Source: Rhodopirellula halodulae (GTDB taxonomy: Bacteria > Planctomycetota > Planctomycetia > Pirellulales > Pirellulaceae). From it: DNA of 64,000 nt. A program made the position numbers and the translations under genes. The notes under the pieces are model-generated. The model saw only the letters and a program-made list of their open reading frames with translations, made no database searches and was not told where the DNA came from. The DNA lies in the NCBI RefSeq assembly GCF_020966775.1, contig NZ_JAJKFV010000011.1, forward strand, positions 62,001 through 126,000, written 5' to 3'. This document shows positions 37,778 to 46,696 of this stretch, in pieces; within the stretch, counting starts at the first letter, position 1, and each line of letters opens with the position of its first letter.

Positions 37778-39274
37778 ATGCAACCTTTGCCATTTCCAAC
37801 CCCCAATCTGTCCGCCGCCGCTGAATTGGATGCATCCAACGCGGGTGTCGTGGTGTTGGCCGTTCAACCATCGGGCGAATCATCTGACGATGTCACGACG
37901 GTTACTTGCGAGATCCCATCCAGTCTTTCAGATGCCATTCAGTCCGTCATCAAGAATGCCTGTGACTCGGGTGAACTGACTGGCAAACCCGGTGAGATCA
38001 CTCTGTTCGCAACCGGCGATTCGCAAACTCCATGGGTCCTTTTGGCCGGAGTGGGCACCGCGGATCAACAAAGTCGCGGCAAGGCTTATGAACTGGGTGC
38101 GTCCGTGGTGCGTCGCTTGATCGACAAACCTCGCAACCAAATATCGTTTGTCGTTGGACAAGCCATTGAGTCGGACAACCACGATGCGGTGGTCGCAGGC
38201 GCCGTCTCGGCTTGTGAAGGACAACACCTTTATCACAGTGCCCCTGCTGTTTCGGTGCCCGAGAACATCGCCTTCGTCGGCTTCAGTGAAAACGCCGTGA
38301 CTCGCGGTGGAACGCTCGGTCGTTCCATCAATCACACACGTCGATTGGTCAACGAACCACCATCGATCATGAATCCATCGGGCTTCGCTCAGTACGCAGA
38401 AAAGCTGGCCTCCGAATGCGGCTTGTCCTGTGAAGTGTGGGATGAGAAGCGACTGGAAGCCGAAAATTGCCGAGCCATCCTCGCGGTCGGACGTGCTTCC
38501 ACCAGCCCACCACGATTGGTGATGCTGCGGCATGATGGCGGTGGCGATGAAGCCCCGCTGGTCATCGTCGGCAAAGGCGTGACCTTCGATTCCGGTGGTT
38601 TGTCGCTGAAACCCAGCGAAGGCATGGTCGACATGAAGTGCGACATGGCCGGTGCCGCCACGGTGGTGGGCGTGATGCATGCGTTAGCGGAACTGAAGGT
38701 GCCGCGTAATGTGATTGGGTTGTGCGGACTGGCCGAAAACATGGTCAGCGGCGACAGCTACAAGCTGGGCGATGTGATTGAAACCCGCAGTGGAAAAACG
38801 ATCGAGATTCTCAACACGGATGCCGAAGGTCGTGTGGTTTTGGCTGACACTCTGGACGTCGCTGTGCAGCACAATCCGGAAGCAATCGTTGACCTGGCAA
38901 CCTTGACCGGTGCTTGCATGGTTGCCCTGGGAACCGATGTCGCGGGGCTGATGACGAACAGTGAATCGGTTTGTGACGCGGTGGAAAAAGCTGCGAATGC
39001 GGAATGCGAACCGGTTTGGGAATTGCCGATGTTTGCGCTGTACGACGAGAAAGTCAAAAGCAAAGTCGCGGACATCAAAAACGTCGGCGAAGGGCGTTGG
39101 GGCGGCGCGATCACCGCCGCGAAATTTTTGGAGAACTTTGTGGCTGAAGTCCCGTGGGTTCACATCGACATCGCAGGTCCCGCGTTCATGGATTCGCCCA
39201 AACCCCATCGCGATGCGGGTGCCACGGGAGTCATGGTGCGCAGTTTGGTACGTTGGGTCGAAAACGCATCCTGA
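37778..39274 (+). CDS. pepA: leucyl aminopeptidase, M17 family
   Basis: At 498 residues this is a full-length M17 aminopeptidase. It has the metal-binding and catalytic motifs VGKGVTFDSGGLSLKPSEGM (Lys and Asp ligands), MKCDMAGAATV, and the family signature NTDAEGRVVLADTL. The N-terminal third is the variable regulatory domain. M17 enzymes are cytoplasmic hexamers with two metal ions that trim N-terminal residues in peptide turnover; some also bind DNA. The frame runs back to 37544 across the end of the NtrC-like gene, but ATG 37778 gives the usual start, 55 bases after that gene. Co-transcription with it is possible. Confidence 0.95.
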   Translation: MQPLPFPTPNLSAAAELDASNAGVVVLAVQPSGESSDDVTTVTCEIPSSLSDAIQSVIKNACDSGELTGKPGEITLFATGDSQTPWVLLAGVGTADQQSRGKAYELGASVVRRLIDKPRNQISFVVGQAIESDNHDAVVAGAVSACEGQHLYHSAPAVSVPENIAFVGFSENAVTRGGTLGRSINHTRRLVNEPPSIMNPSGFAQYAEKLASECGLSCEVWDEKRLEAENCRAILAVGRASTSPPRLVMLRHDGGGDEAPLVIVGKGVTFDSGGLSLKPSEGMVDMKCDMAGAATVVGVMHALAELKVPRNVIGLCGLAENMVSGDSYKLGDVIETRSGKTIEILNTDAEGRVVLADTLDVAVQHNPEAIVDLATLTGACMVALGTDVAGLMTNSESVCDAVEKAANAECEPVWELPMFALYDEKVKSKVADIKNVGEGRWGGAITAAKFLENFVAEVPWVHIDIAGPAFMDSPKPHRDAGATGVMVRSLVRWVENAS

Positions 39275-39293
39275 GTCGCCGTCAAGCTTGCAA

Positions 39294-39618
39294 CCGGATT
39301 CACCGGAGTCTGGCTACGATCCTCGTAGGCCATGTCTCACATGGCGCCCATGCCGATGCTTTGGAACAAAGCGAGGCGTCATCGAAATGCTCTTGCGAGA
39401 GCAACGTGCACCGGCGAAGAACCATCGCCAGGTGAGACCTGGACTACAGGCTCGATCCGTAGCCGGATTCGCCAGAATTTGGTCCCGATCTCCGTAGGCC
39501 ATGTCTCGCATGGCGTCCACGCCGATGCTTTGGAACAAAGCGAGGCGTCATCGAAATGCTCTTGCGAGAGCAACGTGCACCGGCAAAGAACCCTCGCCAA
39601 GTGAGCCCGGGCCTACAG
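39294..39618. repeat. two tandem copies of a 169-bp intergenic repeat
   Basis: Copy 1 is 39294-39462 and copy 2 is 39463-39618; CCGGATTC, GTAGGC and CTACAG all recur exactly 169 bases apart. Copies are highly alike in the middle (about 90 bases from GATGCTTTGG). Each contains stem-loops: GCCATGT-CTC-ACATGGC in copy 1 becomes GCCATGT-CTC-GCATGGC in copy 2 (pairing kept as G-U), and GCTCT-TGCG-AGAGC is in both. Copy 1 also has CCAGGT-GAG-ACCTGG. Reading frames across it are chance. It fills the gap between the converging pepA and DUF1501 genes. Confidence 0.85.
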
Positions 39619-39621
39619 CAG

Positions 39622-41040
39622 TCACGATGTTTGGATCAGCGGCTCGATCACTTTGCCACCAAACTGGCTGAGTTGCTTGAAACGGCCGGCGTGGTAATAC
39701 GTCAGCTTGTTGTCATCCAAACCAAGCAGCCTCAACAACGTGACGTGAAAATCGCGAACGTGGCGAACCTCTTCCACGGCGGTCATCCCGGTTTCATCGG
39801 TGGCACCGATCGCGTGTCCTGCTTTCACGCCACCTCCGGCCATCCAAATCGTCATCGCGTTGGCGTTGTGATCCCGTCCATAAGCGGTCCCACCGCGCAC
39901 GCCGTTGTCCGGTGAACGTCCAAACTCACCGCACCAAACCACCAACGTGATGTCGAGCAACCCGCGTTGTTTCAAATCTTGGATCAATGCTGCGATGGGC
40001 TGGTCGACGCCTCGCACCAGATTGCCGTGGGCCCGCTCGATGTAATCGTGGCTGTCCCATGTTCCGTTGTACAACTGAACGAAACGCACGCCTTTCTCGA
40101 TCATCTTGCGAGCCAACAAACACTTGCGTCCAAACGCGTCGGTCGCTTCGTTCCCAATCCCATACATCGAAAACGTTGATTTGGTTTCGCCTGATAAATC
40201 CATCGCCTCAGGAACTTCCGTTTGCATCCGGAACGCCAGCTCATAGCTTTCCAAACGCGCGGACAACTCATCGTGTTCCGGATGCTTCGCCGCATGACGC
40301 TGGTTCATTCGCGACAGCAGATCGAGGTTGTACCGTTGCCGCGTGCGACTCACGCCCATGGGCGGTTCAAGGTCCAAGATCGGAGACCCTTTCGCTCTCA
40401 GAGGCGTGCCTTGGTAGAAGGCCGGCAGATAGCCGTTGCTCCAATTCGCCGCGCCGCCTTGCGGATACGAGACCTCCGGCAGGACGATGAATCCCGGCAA
40501 ATTTTGATTTTCAGATCCAAGACCATAGGTCACCCACGCACCAATGCCCGGGTCGCCACCAAATCGATTGCCGCAATTCATTTGATACATCGCGGTCGGA
40601 TGATTGACGCTGTCGACCTGACACCCGCGGAAGAAACACAGATCATCCGCGACCTTGGGCAGGTGCATCCAATTGTCCGCCATGGGAACACCGCTTTCTC
40701 CATGGCGTGAGAAAGAGAACGGACTCTGCACGTAGTAGCGTTTGCCGCTTTCCATCGCCGATTTTTGTTGTCCCTGACGCACAAACTCCTTCAGGTGCAA
40801 CTGCTTCAATTTCGGTTTGGGATCGAACGTGTCGATGTGGGACGGACCGCCTTCCATCATGAGAAAAATGCAATTCTTCGCCTTCGCTGGCACGTGCACG
40901 GGTTTGGGCTGCATCGGCCCCGCGTCGGATTCTTGGCCGCGAGAATCTTCGGCCAGCATCGAAGCCAGTGCGATTCCGCCCAGCGACGTGCCCATACGAA
41001 ACAAACTTTCGCGGCGTGGCATGACAAACATCACATCCAC
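39622..41040 (-). CDS. DUF1501 protein, module 3
   Basis: This 472-residue protein starts with a twin-arginine-like leader, PRRESLFRMGTSLGGIALA, near residue 8. ATGs at 41040, 41031 and 41022 are all possible; the last places the leader right at the start. Family motifs are LMMEGGPSHIDTFDPKP, a TWDSHDYIERAHG segment, VWCGEFGRSPD, GRDHNANAMTIWMAGGG and RHVRDFHVTLLRLLG. Compared with modules 1 and 2, the DHH motif reads DHN, and the C-terminal VHDILA is replaced by a different ending. It follows its PSD1 partner by 30 bases. The 169-bp repeat lies beyond its stop. Confidence 0.9.
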   Translation of the reverse strand: MDVMFVMPRRESLFRMGTSLGGIALASMLAEDSRGQESDAGPMQPKPVHVPAKAKNCIFLMMEGGPSHIDTFDPKPKLKQLHLKEFVRQGQQKSAMESGKRYYVQSPFSFSRHGESGVPMADNWMHLPKVADDLCFFRGCQVDSVNHPTAMYQMNCGNRFGGDPGIGAWVTYGLGSENQNLPGFIVLPEVSYPQGGAANWSNGYLPAFYQGTPLRAKGSPILDLEPPMGVSRTRQRYNLDLLSRMNQRHAAKHPEHDELSARLESYELAFRMQTEVPEAMDLSGETKSTFSMYGIGNEATDAFGRKCLLARKMIEKGVRFVQLYNGTWDSHDYIERAHGNLVRGVDQPIAALIQDLKQRGLLDITLVVWCGEFGRSPDNGVRGGTAYGRDHNANAMTIWMAGGGVKAGHAIGATDETGMTAVEEVRHVRDFHVTLLRLLGLDDNKLTYYHAGRFKQLSQFGGKVIEPLIQTS

Positions 41041-41070
41041 CTTCTCGTTCGAAGTGCGTTGATCACTCGT

Positions 41071-43893
41071 TCAATACACATAGACAAACTCATTGCAGTT
41101 CAGCAGGACCAAACAAACATCCGCCAAAGCTCGCGTGCGACGATCCACATCCGCCGGTTGCAGGTCCGGTTGGAAATCTTCGTTGGCGTGCAGACGTTCA
41201 ACGAACTGAAACTTCTCGCCCGTGTTCTCTTCCACCGCTTCCCGCAGGACCTCCAAAGGTGGCTGCGATCGTTGCGGTGCGACCTCTGGCAACACTTGCT
41301 CAATCCGTTTCCAGTGTTCAAGCATTTCAGTGACTTCTACCTTCGTCGCTGATCGGCCGATCACCAACTGGAAACACCGCTGGATGGCCTGCAAATCCGT
41401 TGACGTTTCCATCGACACGCGATTGGCCAACGTGAGAGCTCGCGAATAAGAACTTTGGCTGTTGAACAGACTGAACACCTGCGGCGTGACCGTCGAAGCG
41501 GATCGTCGTTCACACGAAAAATCGGGGGAGGGCACGTTAAAAACTTCCAGGAATGGATCGATCAATCCACGGAGCTTCAACACATAAATCGATCGTCGAT
41601 GACGGTCCTCGGGTCGAGGATTCGGCACCCAAGCCGCCGCGAAAGTTCCCATGACTTGGCGTGGCTGCAACGCGACCTCGGCATTGATTTCAGGCCGACA
41701 CGGAATGCCACCCAACGTCGGATTCAGTTCTCCGGTTACCGCCAACATCGAGTCGCGAATTTCTTCTGCACTGAGACGTCGAGGCTGGAACGCGGCATAG
41801 GTTTCCTGCGAATTCAAACCGCTGGACCGACAGTACGTGTCCGAGGTCATGATGTGACGATGCATGGCTTTGATCGACCAGTCTTCTTCCACCAACGTCG
41901 CCGCCAACCAGTCCAACAACTCAGGATGTGTGGGCGGTTTTCCCGTGGCCCCAAAGTTATTCGGGTTGCCAGCAATCGCGTCTCCAAAATGCCACTGCCA
42001 CAAACGGTTGACGATCACTCGCGTGGTCAACGGATTGCGTGAATCAGCGACCCATTCCGCAAACGCGTGACGACGACCTTCGATCGAATCGGAAATTTTG
42101 GCGTTCACTTGATCTTGAATCACACTCAGCACGCCCGGTGTGACCGCTTCGCCGATCGAAAACGGATCACCACCGGTCAAGATCGCACTCGATTCCAGTT
42201 CACCTCGCTTCAGACGATCCCGAGGCATCCGAACGGGGCTGGTTACCGACGTTTTTGGAACGGTCCGTCCGCTGTAGACGGCCAGTGCATAGGGTCGGTA
42301 ACGATCTTGTTCCCATCGCAAACGTTGCAAGCCTTTTCGAGCCACACGTTCACGCCCAAATTCCTCCGGCGTGAAGCCGACCAGCTTGGGCGGGTACATG
42401 TCTTCCGCAACACCGGCGGCCTTCATTGCACCGCGTGTCGCATTGAACAGCGACCGGGATTTGCCCTTGGAACGCAAACGCATCAGCTCCTCGTTCCAAC
42501 GCGTTGGGTCTTTGTCATTTTCGGCGAACCAAGCTTCCGCGTTCCGCAGCAGGACTTGCTCCAACTCCTCGATGGTTCGTTCATGGATTTGTTTGGACCG
42601 ATTCAGATAGCGTTGTTCGTCGAATCCCGCTTGGTTCTCATTCGATAGAAAACGGGCTTGTCGTTCCGCGAGTTGTGTCGTCGCGAAAAAGGCTTGGATC
42701 GAGTAGTAATCTCGCGTGGGGACTGGATCGAACTTGTGGTCGTGACAACGGGCACATTGCAGTGAATGCCCCAAGAAGGTTTCTCCGACGCTGTTGGTGA
42801 CATCGTCGAGAAACCGTTGCCGCGCCACTTTGGCGACTTCCATGGACGTCAATTCCCAAGGGCCCATCCGCAGGAAACCGGTGGCCACGATGCACTCGGG
42901 ATTGTTCGGTTCAATCTCGTCGCCTGCAATTTGCTCACGAATGAATTGGTCATAGGGTTTGTCTTCGTTGAACGATCGAATGACATAGTCGCGATATCGC
43001 CACGCGTTGCCTCGTTCGAAATCATTGGCAAAGCCCGAAGAATCGGCGTAGCGAACCACGTCCAACCAATGCTGTGCCATCCGCTCGCCATAGTGCGGCG
43101 ATGCCAACAAACGATCGACCAGATCAACAAACGCTTCTTTGTCGTTGGCGGGATCGTCAAGGAACTGTTGGATCATTTCCGGAGACGGCGGCAGTCCGGT
43201 CAGATCATAAGTCGCTCGCCGAATCAGAGTCCTGCGGTCGGCTCGCGGTGCGACTTGAACCGAAGCGTCCCACTCGGCTTCGATCAAGACATCGATTGGG
43301 TTGCCGGCGTCGTCCGCCTCGGGTTTGCGGACGGGTTGGTAAGCCCACAAATCCGCCGGATCATACTTGCGGTTCGTCCAATGCTGATCCAAGCCACCGG
43401 ACGTCGCGACGATCACGCCATCTTCAACCGACCACTCGTCTTCGTAGGCCGCTTGGATCTCAGCCGCCCGTTCGGCATCAGGCCATTTGGCACCCGTTAC
43501 GATCCATTCGCGAATCCATTCGAGTTGCTGTTCATTCAGTTGCTCCGCTTCCTTGGGTGGCATCTCTGACCAATCATCACTTGATCGGATCGAAGCCAAA
43601 TACAGGGGACTTTGAAGAGGCTCCCCCGACACCACGGCGGACTCGCCGCTGTCCCCTCCGGTGTGCAACCCCGCCGCTGACCTCAAGTCCAAAGAACCTT
43701 CGATCAGATCGGGATCCTGTCCGTGGCACCCCAGACACTTTTCACGCAGCAACGGAGCGATCCGACGAACGAACAGTCTCTCTGACCTTGCTGCTTTTGA
43801 TTCGACTTCTTCTGCAACGGCGTGAGCTGACAGGCAGCTCAGTAGCAGCAGGAGAAACGACAAGGTCGTTCGATTCGGATCACAAACTCGCAT
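41071..43893 (-). CDS. PSCyt1-PSCyt2-PSD1 cytochrome-like protein, module 3
   Basis: From ATG 43893 the protein has 940 residues, starting with a signal peptide (LSFLLLLLSCLSAHAVA); the frame is open to 43995 but the leader argues for the later start. PSCyt1 has the heme c site CLGCH at 53-57. A linker with WTNRKYDPADLWAYQPV precedes PSCyt2, which has LTGLPPS and the second CxxCH in CARCHDHKFDP at 380. The PSD1 domain (NRLWQWHFGDAIA) ends the protein. A Lys/Arg-rich region around 520-600 separates them. A large imperfect hairpin and a palindrome lie upstream, and a sulfatase diverges from it. It is followed 30 bases later by DUF1501. Confidence 0.9.
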   Translation of the reverse strand: MRVCDPNRTTLSFLLLLLSCLSAHAVAEEVESKAARSERLFVRRIAPLLREKCLGCHGQDPDLIEGSLDLRSAAGLHTGGDSGESAVVSGEPLQSPLYLASIRSSDDWSEMPPKEAEQLNEQQLEWIREWIVTGAKWPDAERAAEIQAAYEDEWSVEDGVIVATSGGLDQHWTNRKYDPADLWAYQPVRKPEADDAGNPIDVLIEAEWDASVQVAPRADRRTLIRRATYDLTGLPPSPEMIQQFLDDPANDKEAFVDLVDRLLASPHYGERMAQHWLDVVRYADSSGFANDFERGNAWRYRDYVIRSFNEDKPYDQFIREQIAGDEIEPNNPECIVATGFLRMGPWELTSMEVAKVARQRFLDDVTNSVGETFLGHSLQCARCHDHKFDPVPTRDYYSIQAFFATTQLAERQARFLSNENQAGFDEQRYLNRSKQIHERTIEELEQVLLRNAEAWFAENDKDPTRWNEELMRLRSKGKSRSLFNATRGAMKAAGVAEDMYPPKLVGFTPEEFGRERVARKGLQRLRWEQDRYRPYALAVYSGRTVPKTSVTSPVRMPRDRLKRGELESSAILTGGDPFSIGEAVTPGVLSVIQDQVNAKISDSIEGRRHAFAEWVADSRNPLTTRVIVNRLWQWHFGDAIAGNPNNFGATGKPPTHPELLDWLAATLVEEDWSIKAMHRHIMTSDTYCRSSGLNSQETYAAFQPRRLSAEEIRDSMLAVTGELNPTLGGIPCRPEINAEVALQPRQVMGTFAAAWVPNPRPEDRHRRSIYVLKLRGLIDPFLEVFNVPSPDFSCERRSASTVTPQVFSLFNSQSSYSRALTLANRVSMETSTDLQAIQRCFQLVIGRSATKVEVTEMLEHWKRIEQVLPEVAPQRSQPPLEVLREAVEENTGEKFQFVERLHANEDFQPDLQPADVDRRTRALADVCLVLLNCNEFVYVY

Positions 43894-43961
43894 ACGTCGG
43901 GTGACACTCCTGACCCAAAGCAAACTCGATCGGCCCCGAACCATTCCGTAGCCGGTGCCTT

Positions 43962-43999
43962 CTAGGACAACTTGCCATCGAGGGCAACTTGTCACCTAG
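43962..43999. repeat. imperfect long hairpin upstream of PSD1 module 3
   Basis: CTAGG-ACAA-C-TTGCC (43962-43976) pairs with GGCAA-C-TTGT-CA-CCTAG (43983-43999): 14 pairs, one C-C mismatch, one 2-base bulge, loop of 6. It contains CAACTTG twice in the same orientation. Confidence 0.55.
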
Positions 44000-44051
44000 G
44001 GTAACTCATCACACCTTCCGATGCTCTATGGAGCAATCCGATTGCACTGGA

Positions 44052-44066
44052 CCGTTTCAGAAACGG
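44052..44066. promoter_or_regulatory. perfect palindrome in divergent control region
   Basis: CCGTTTC-A-GAAACGG has 7-base arms around one base. It lies 159 bases before the PSD1 start and 175 before the sulfatase start, near the middle of the region, a fitting place for an operator shared by both genes. Confidence 0.45.
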
Positions 44067-44240
44067 CGACAAACGACGGCCTCAGCTAAGTGCAACGGTG
44101 ACAAGGGGATAAGCGGAAGCCGCCCAATGCGAGTCGCGAATCGTGGCATGTCCGCTGTCTGAACAGAACCGTCGCCACAGCGTTTGAAATACGATGCTTC
44201 GCACCCGCATTCCTACCTCTGCTTCAATCTCACCACCCCC

Positions 44241-46010
44241 ATGCACCTTCGTTCTTGGATCGTTCTAGCGGTCTGCCTCGGCCAATGCATTCTCACTGCT
44301 TGGCAGCCTGCTGTCGCCGAACAAACCGACGGGCCTCGGCCCAATGTCATCCTCGTCGTCACAGATGATCAGGGGTATGGCGACATGTCTTGTCATGGCA
44401 ACCCGTGGGTCAAGACACCTCACTTGGATCAATTGGCGTCGGAGAGTGTTCGCCTCGACAACTTCCACGTCGATCCCGTTTGCACGCCAACTCGTGCCGC
44501 CTTGATGACCGGACGCTATTGCACGCGAGTCGGTGCTTGGGCGGTGACAGAAGGACGGCAGTTGCTAGATCCTGACGAGACGACAATGGCGGAGGTCTTT
44601 CAACATTCAGGCTATCGCACTGGCATGTTCGGCAAGTGGCACCTTGGCGATCCACCACCATTTGCTCCACGCACCCGTGGCTTCCAAACGGTCACTCGGC
44701 ACATGGCGGGAGGTGTGGATGAGATCGGCAACCCAACCGAAAACGACTACTTCGACGACACCTATTTTCGTGATGGGGTGGCGGAGAAGTTCGACGGTTA
44801 CTGCACGGACATTTGGTTCGACGAAACCATCCGTTTTGTGACGCAAGAATCCGACCAACCATTTTTCGTCTATCTGCCAACCAACGCGATGCACAGTCCC
44901 TATCGCGTCGCCGACGAGTACTCCGACCCATTCACCAAACTGGGTTTCAAAGAACAGCGTGCCAAGTTCTACGGGATGATCGCGAATTTTGATGAGAATC
45001 TTGGAAGACTTCTTTCCGCCATGGATGACAACGAACTGCGAGAGAACACGTTGTTGATCTTTATGAGCGACAATGGGACGGCACAGGGTGCGAGCGAGAA
45101 CGATCGCGAGGATGGTTTCAACGCCGGAATGCGAGGCAAGAAAGGATCCGTCTATGAGGGCGGGCACCGAGTGGCATGCTTTGCCCGCTGGCCCAATCGT
45201 TTCGAGCCAAATCGCCGATTGGACGACCTGACCGTTCACCGCGATTGGCTGCCGACATTGATGGAGTTGTGCAAGCTGGATTCGCCAAGACCGATCGAAT
45301 TCGATGGGCGTTCGATGGCTTCGTTGTTGCTTGGCCAAAACAACGAATGGCCGGACCGCGAATTGGTGATCGAGCGGCAAAGAGACGACGTGATCTCCGC
45401 CACCGAAGCCACCGGACGTCGACAACCCGCCTTTGTCGTGATGAATCAACGTTGGCGTCTTGTTCGCGATGAACTGTATGACATTCAAGAAGACCCCGGG
45501 CAGTTCGACGATATCGCTGATCAGCATCCCAAAGTGGTTGAGCGACTTCGTGCTGCCTACAACCGAACCTTTGCAGACATTCAGTCCACGCGAAAAAACT
45601 ATGTTCGTTTTCCGGTTGGCCGAAACCCTGAATCAACGACGATCACCGTTCGCGATTGGCACCCGACTGTGGGCAATGTGATTTGGAAGCCGACTCAATT
45701 GAGCGAAGATGATTTGTTCATCAACGGATTTTGGGAGATCGACGTCGAACGAGCCGGCAGGTACCGGATCGAATTGCAGCGATACCCTGACGATGCATTG
45801 GAATCGATGGGCGCGGATCGGGCGCGGTTGAAGTTGGGCACGTTGGAACACACACAATCGCTGACGACTCAAACCTCCGTCGCATCGTACGAATTGGACC
45901 TGCCGGCGGGTCCACAACGTCTGCAAACCTGGCTGAGGGACGCCAGAACTCAGCGAGAACGCGGTGCCTATCACGTGAAAATCACTCGCCTACAAGAGTC
46001 GACTCCCTAG
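44241..46010 (+). CDS. sulfatase (arylsulfatase-type)
   Basis: The 589-residue exported enzyme has a signal peptide (WIVLAVCLGQCILTAW) and the sulfatase core. VILVVTDDQGYGD supplies the two metal Asp residues (42, 43), and CTPTR at 81-85 is the formylglycine signature in which C81 is converted by a sulfatase-modifying enzyme; KWHLGD and an SDNG segment (FMSDNGTAQG) are also typical. It would hydrolyse sulfate esters, probably from sulfated polysaccharides. The last 140 residues (ITVRDWHP onwards) form an extra beta-rich domain often attached to planctomycete sulfatases. ATG 44241 is chosen for the leader; the frame opens at 44184. The gene diverges from PSD1 module 3. Confidence 0.93.
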   Translation: MHLRSWIVLAVCLGQCILTAWQPAVAEQTDGPRPNVILVVTDDQGYGDMSCHGNPWVKTPHLDQLASESVRLDNFHVDPVCTPTRAALMTGRYCTRVGAWAVTEGRQLLDPDETTMAEVFQHSGYRTGMFGKWHLGDPPPFAPRTRGFQTVTRHMAGGVDEIGNPTENDYFDDTYFRDGVAEKFDGYCTDIWFDETIRFVTQESDQPFFVYLPTNAMHSPYRVADEYSDPFTKLGFKEQRAKFYGMIANFDENLGRLLSAMDDNELRENTLLIFMSDNGTAQGASENDREDGFNAGMRGKKGSVYEGGHRVACFARWPNRFEPNRRLDDLTVHRDWLPTLMELCKLDSPRPIEFDGRSMASLLLGQNNEWPDRELVIERQRDDVISATEATGRRQPAFVVMNQRWRLVRDELYDIQEDPGQFDDIADQHPKVVERLRAAYNRTFADIQSTRKNYVRFPVGRNPESTTITVRDWHPTVGNVIWKPTQLSEDDLFINGFWEIDVERAGRYRIELQRYPDDALESMGADRARLKLGTLEHTQSLTTQTSVASYELDLPAGPQRLQTWLRDARTQRERGAYHVKITRLQESTP

Positions 46011-46144
46011 CCAAACGCTGCAGTCGCCCTGACCAAACAGGTGTGATCCGTTCCGCCGATTCAAAATCTGTTGACATGTCACTCGGTCTGCACATTGGCT
46101 CTTTGTGACTGGCTGCTCGCCCTGCGAGCCAAAACATACATGGA

Positions 46145-46696
46145 ATGCAACCAATGGGCTCCGACCAACGTGAAATGATGCAATTGATCGCGGCTCACCA
46201 GAGCCGATTGCGTGGTTTTCTTCGCTGCATGTTGGTTCGCTCCAACGATGTGGATGACTTGCTGCAAGAAGTCAACCTTGTGCTTTGGGAAAAGGCGGAC
46301 CAGTTTGAAACGGGAACCGACTTCTGGGCTTGGTCCAGTCAAATCGCTCGATTCAAAGTCCTCAACCGTATCCGAGCCTATTCGCGGGAGCGGTTGGTGT
46401 TTGACGAATCATTTGTCGCCGAATTGGCAGAGGTTGCCAGCGAACGAACCGAATTGTTCGAAGAACGCCAGGAGGCTTTGGAGCAATGCCTCCACGCGCT
46501 ACCACCCGCTCAACGTCGAATGATTGACCTTCGCTACATCGAATCCAAATCCGCCATCGCGATCGCCGAACAGTTGCAGCGTCCCGTCGGGTCCGTCCGC
46601 CAAACGCTGTATCGCATCCGTCAGTCACTATTGGCCTGCATCGAATCCAAGTTGCCGACGGAACCTCAGCCATCCGCTTTAGGAGGCCCCTCATGA
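46145..46696 (+). CDS. ECF-type RNA polymerase sigma factor
   Basis: The 183-residue protein has sigma region 2 (NDVDDLLQEVNLVLWEKADQF, FWAWSSQIARFKVLNRIR) and region 4 (ALPPAQRRMIDLRYIESKS, then AIAEQLQRPVGSVRQTLYRIR), with no region 1 or 3, the ECF layout. It resembles the planctomycete ECF group that is encoded before FecR/LamG proteins. A weaker second start is ATG 46154. Its leader has a GCTCGC-CCT-GCGAGC hairpin at about 46109-46123. It overlaps the next gene by ATGA. It probably directs transcription of nearby sulfatase genes in response to a signal passed by the FecR-like partner; that is inference from position. Confidence 0.92.
   Translation: MQPMGSDQREMMQLIAAHQSRLRGFLRCMLVRSNDVDDLLQEVNLVLWEKADQFETGTDFWAWSSQIARFKVLNRIRAYSRERLVFDESFVAELAEVASERTELFEERQEALEQCLHALPPAQRRMIDLRYIESKSAIAIAEQLQRPVGSVRQTLYRIRQSLLACIESKLPTEPQPSALGGPS

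Larger units (their letters stand above)
43894..44240. other. divergent control region between PSD1 module 3 and a sulfatase
   Basis: A 347-base region between divergent start codons. It contains the hairpin at 43962-43999 and the 15-base palindrome at 44052-44066, described separately. Neither strand shows a convincing sigma-70 promoter. Since an ECF sigma gene lies nearby, its promoter may be among these bases, but no pair of elements can be pointed out from one site. Confidence 0.45.

Noticed and set aside
39332-39915. short frames across the 169-bp repeat (e.g. starting at 39332 and 39556)
   Set aside because: The frames repeat only because the DNA repeats; the second runs into the DUF1501 gene on the other strand.
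46071-46099. TTGACA before the ECF sigma gene as a promoter
   Set aside because: No acceptable -10 lies 16-18 bases downstream (ATTGGC, TTGGCT).
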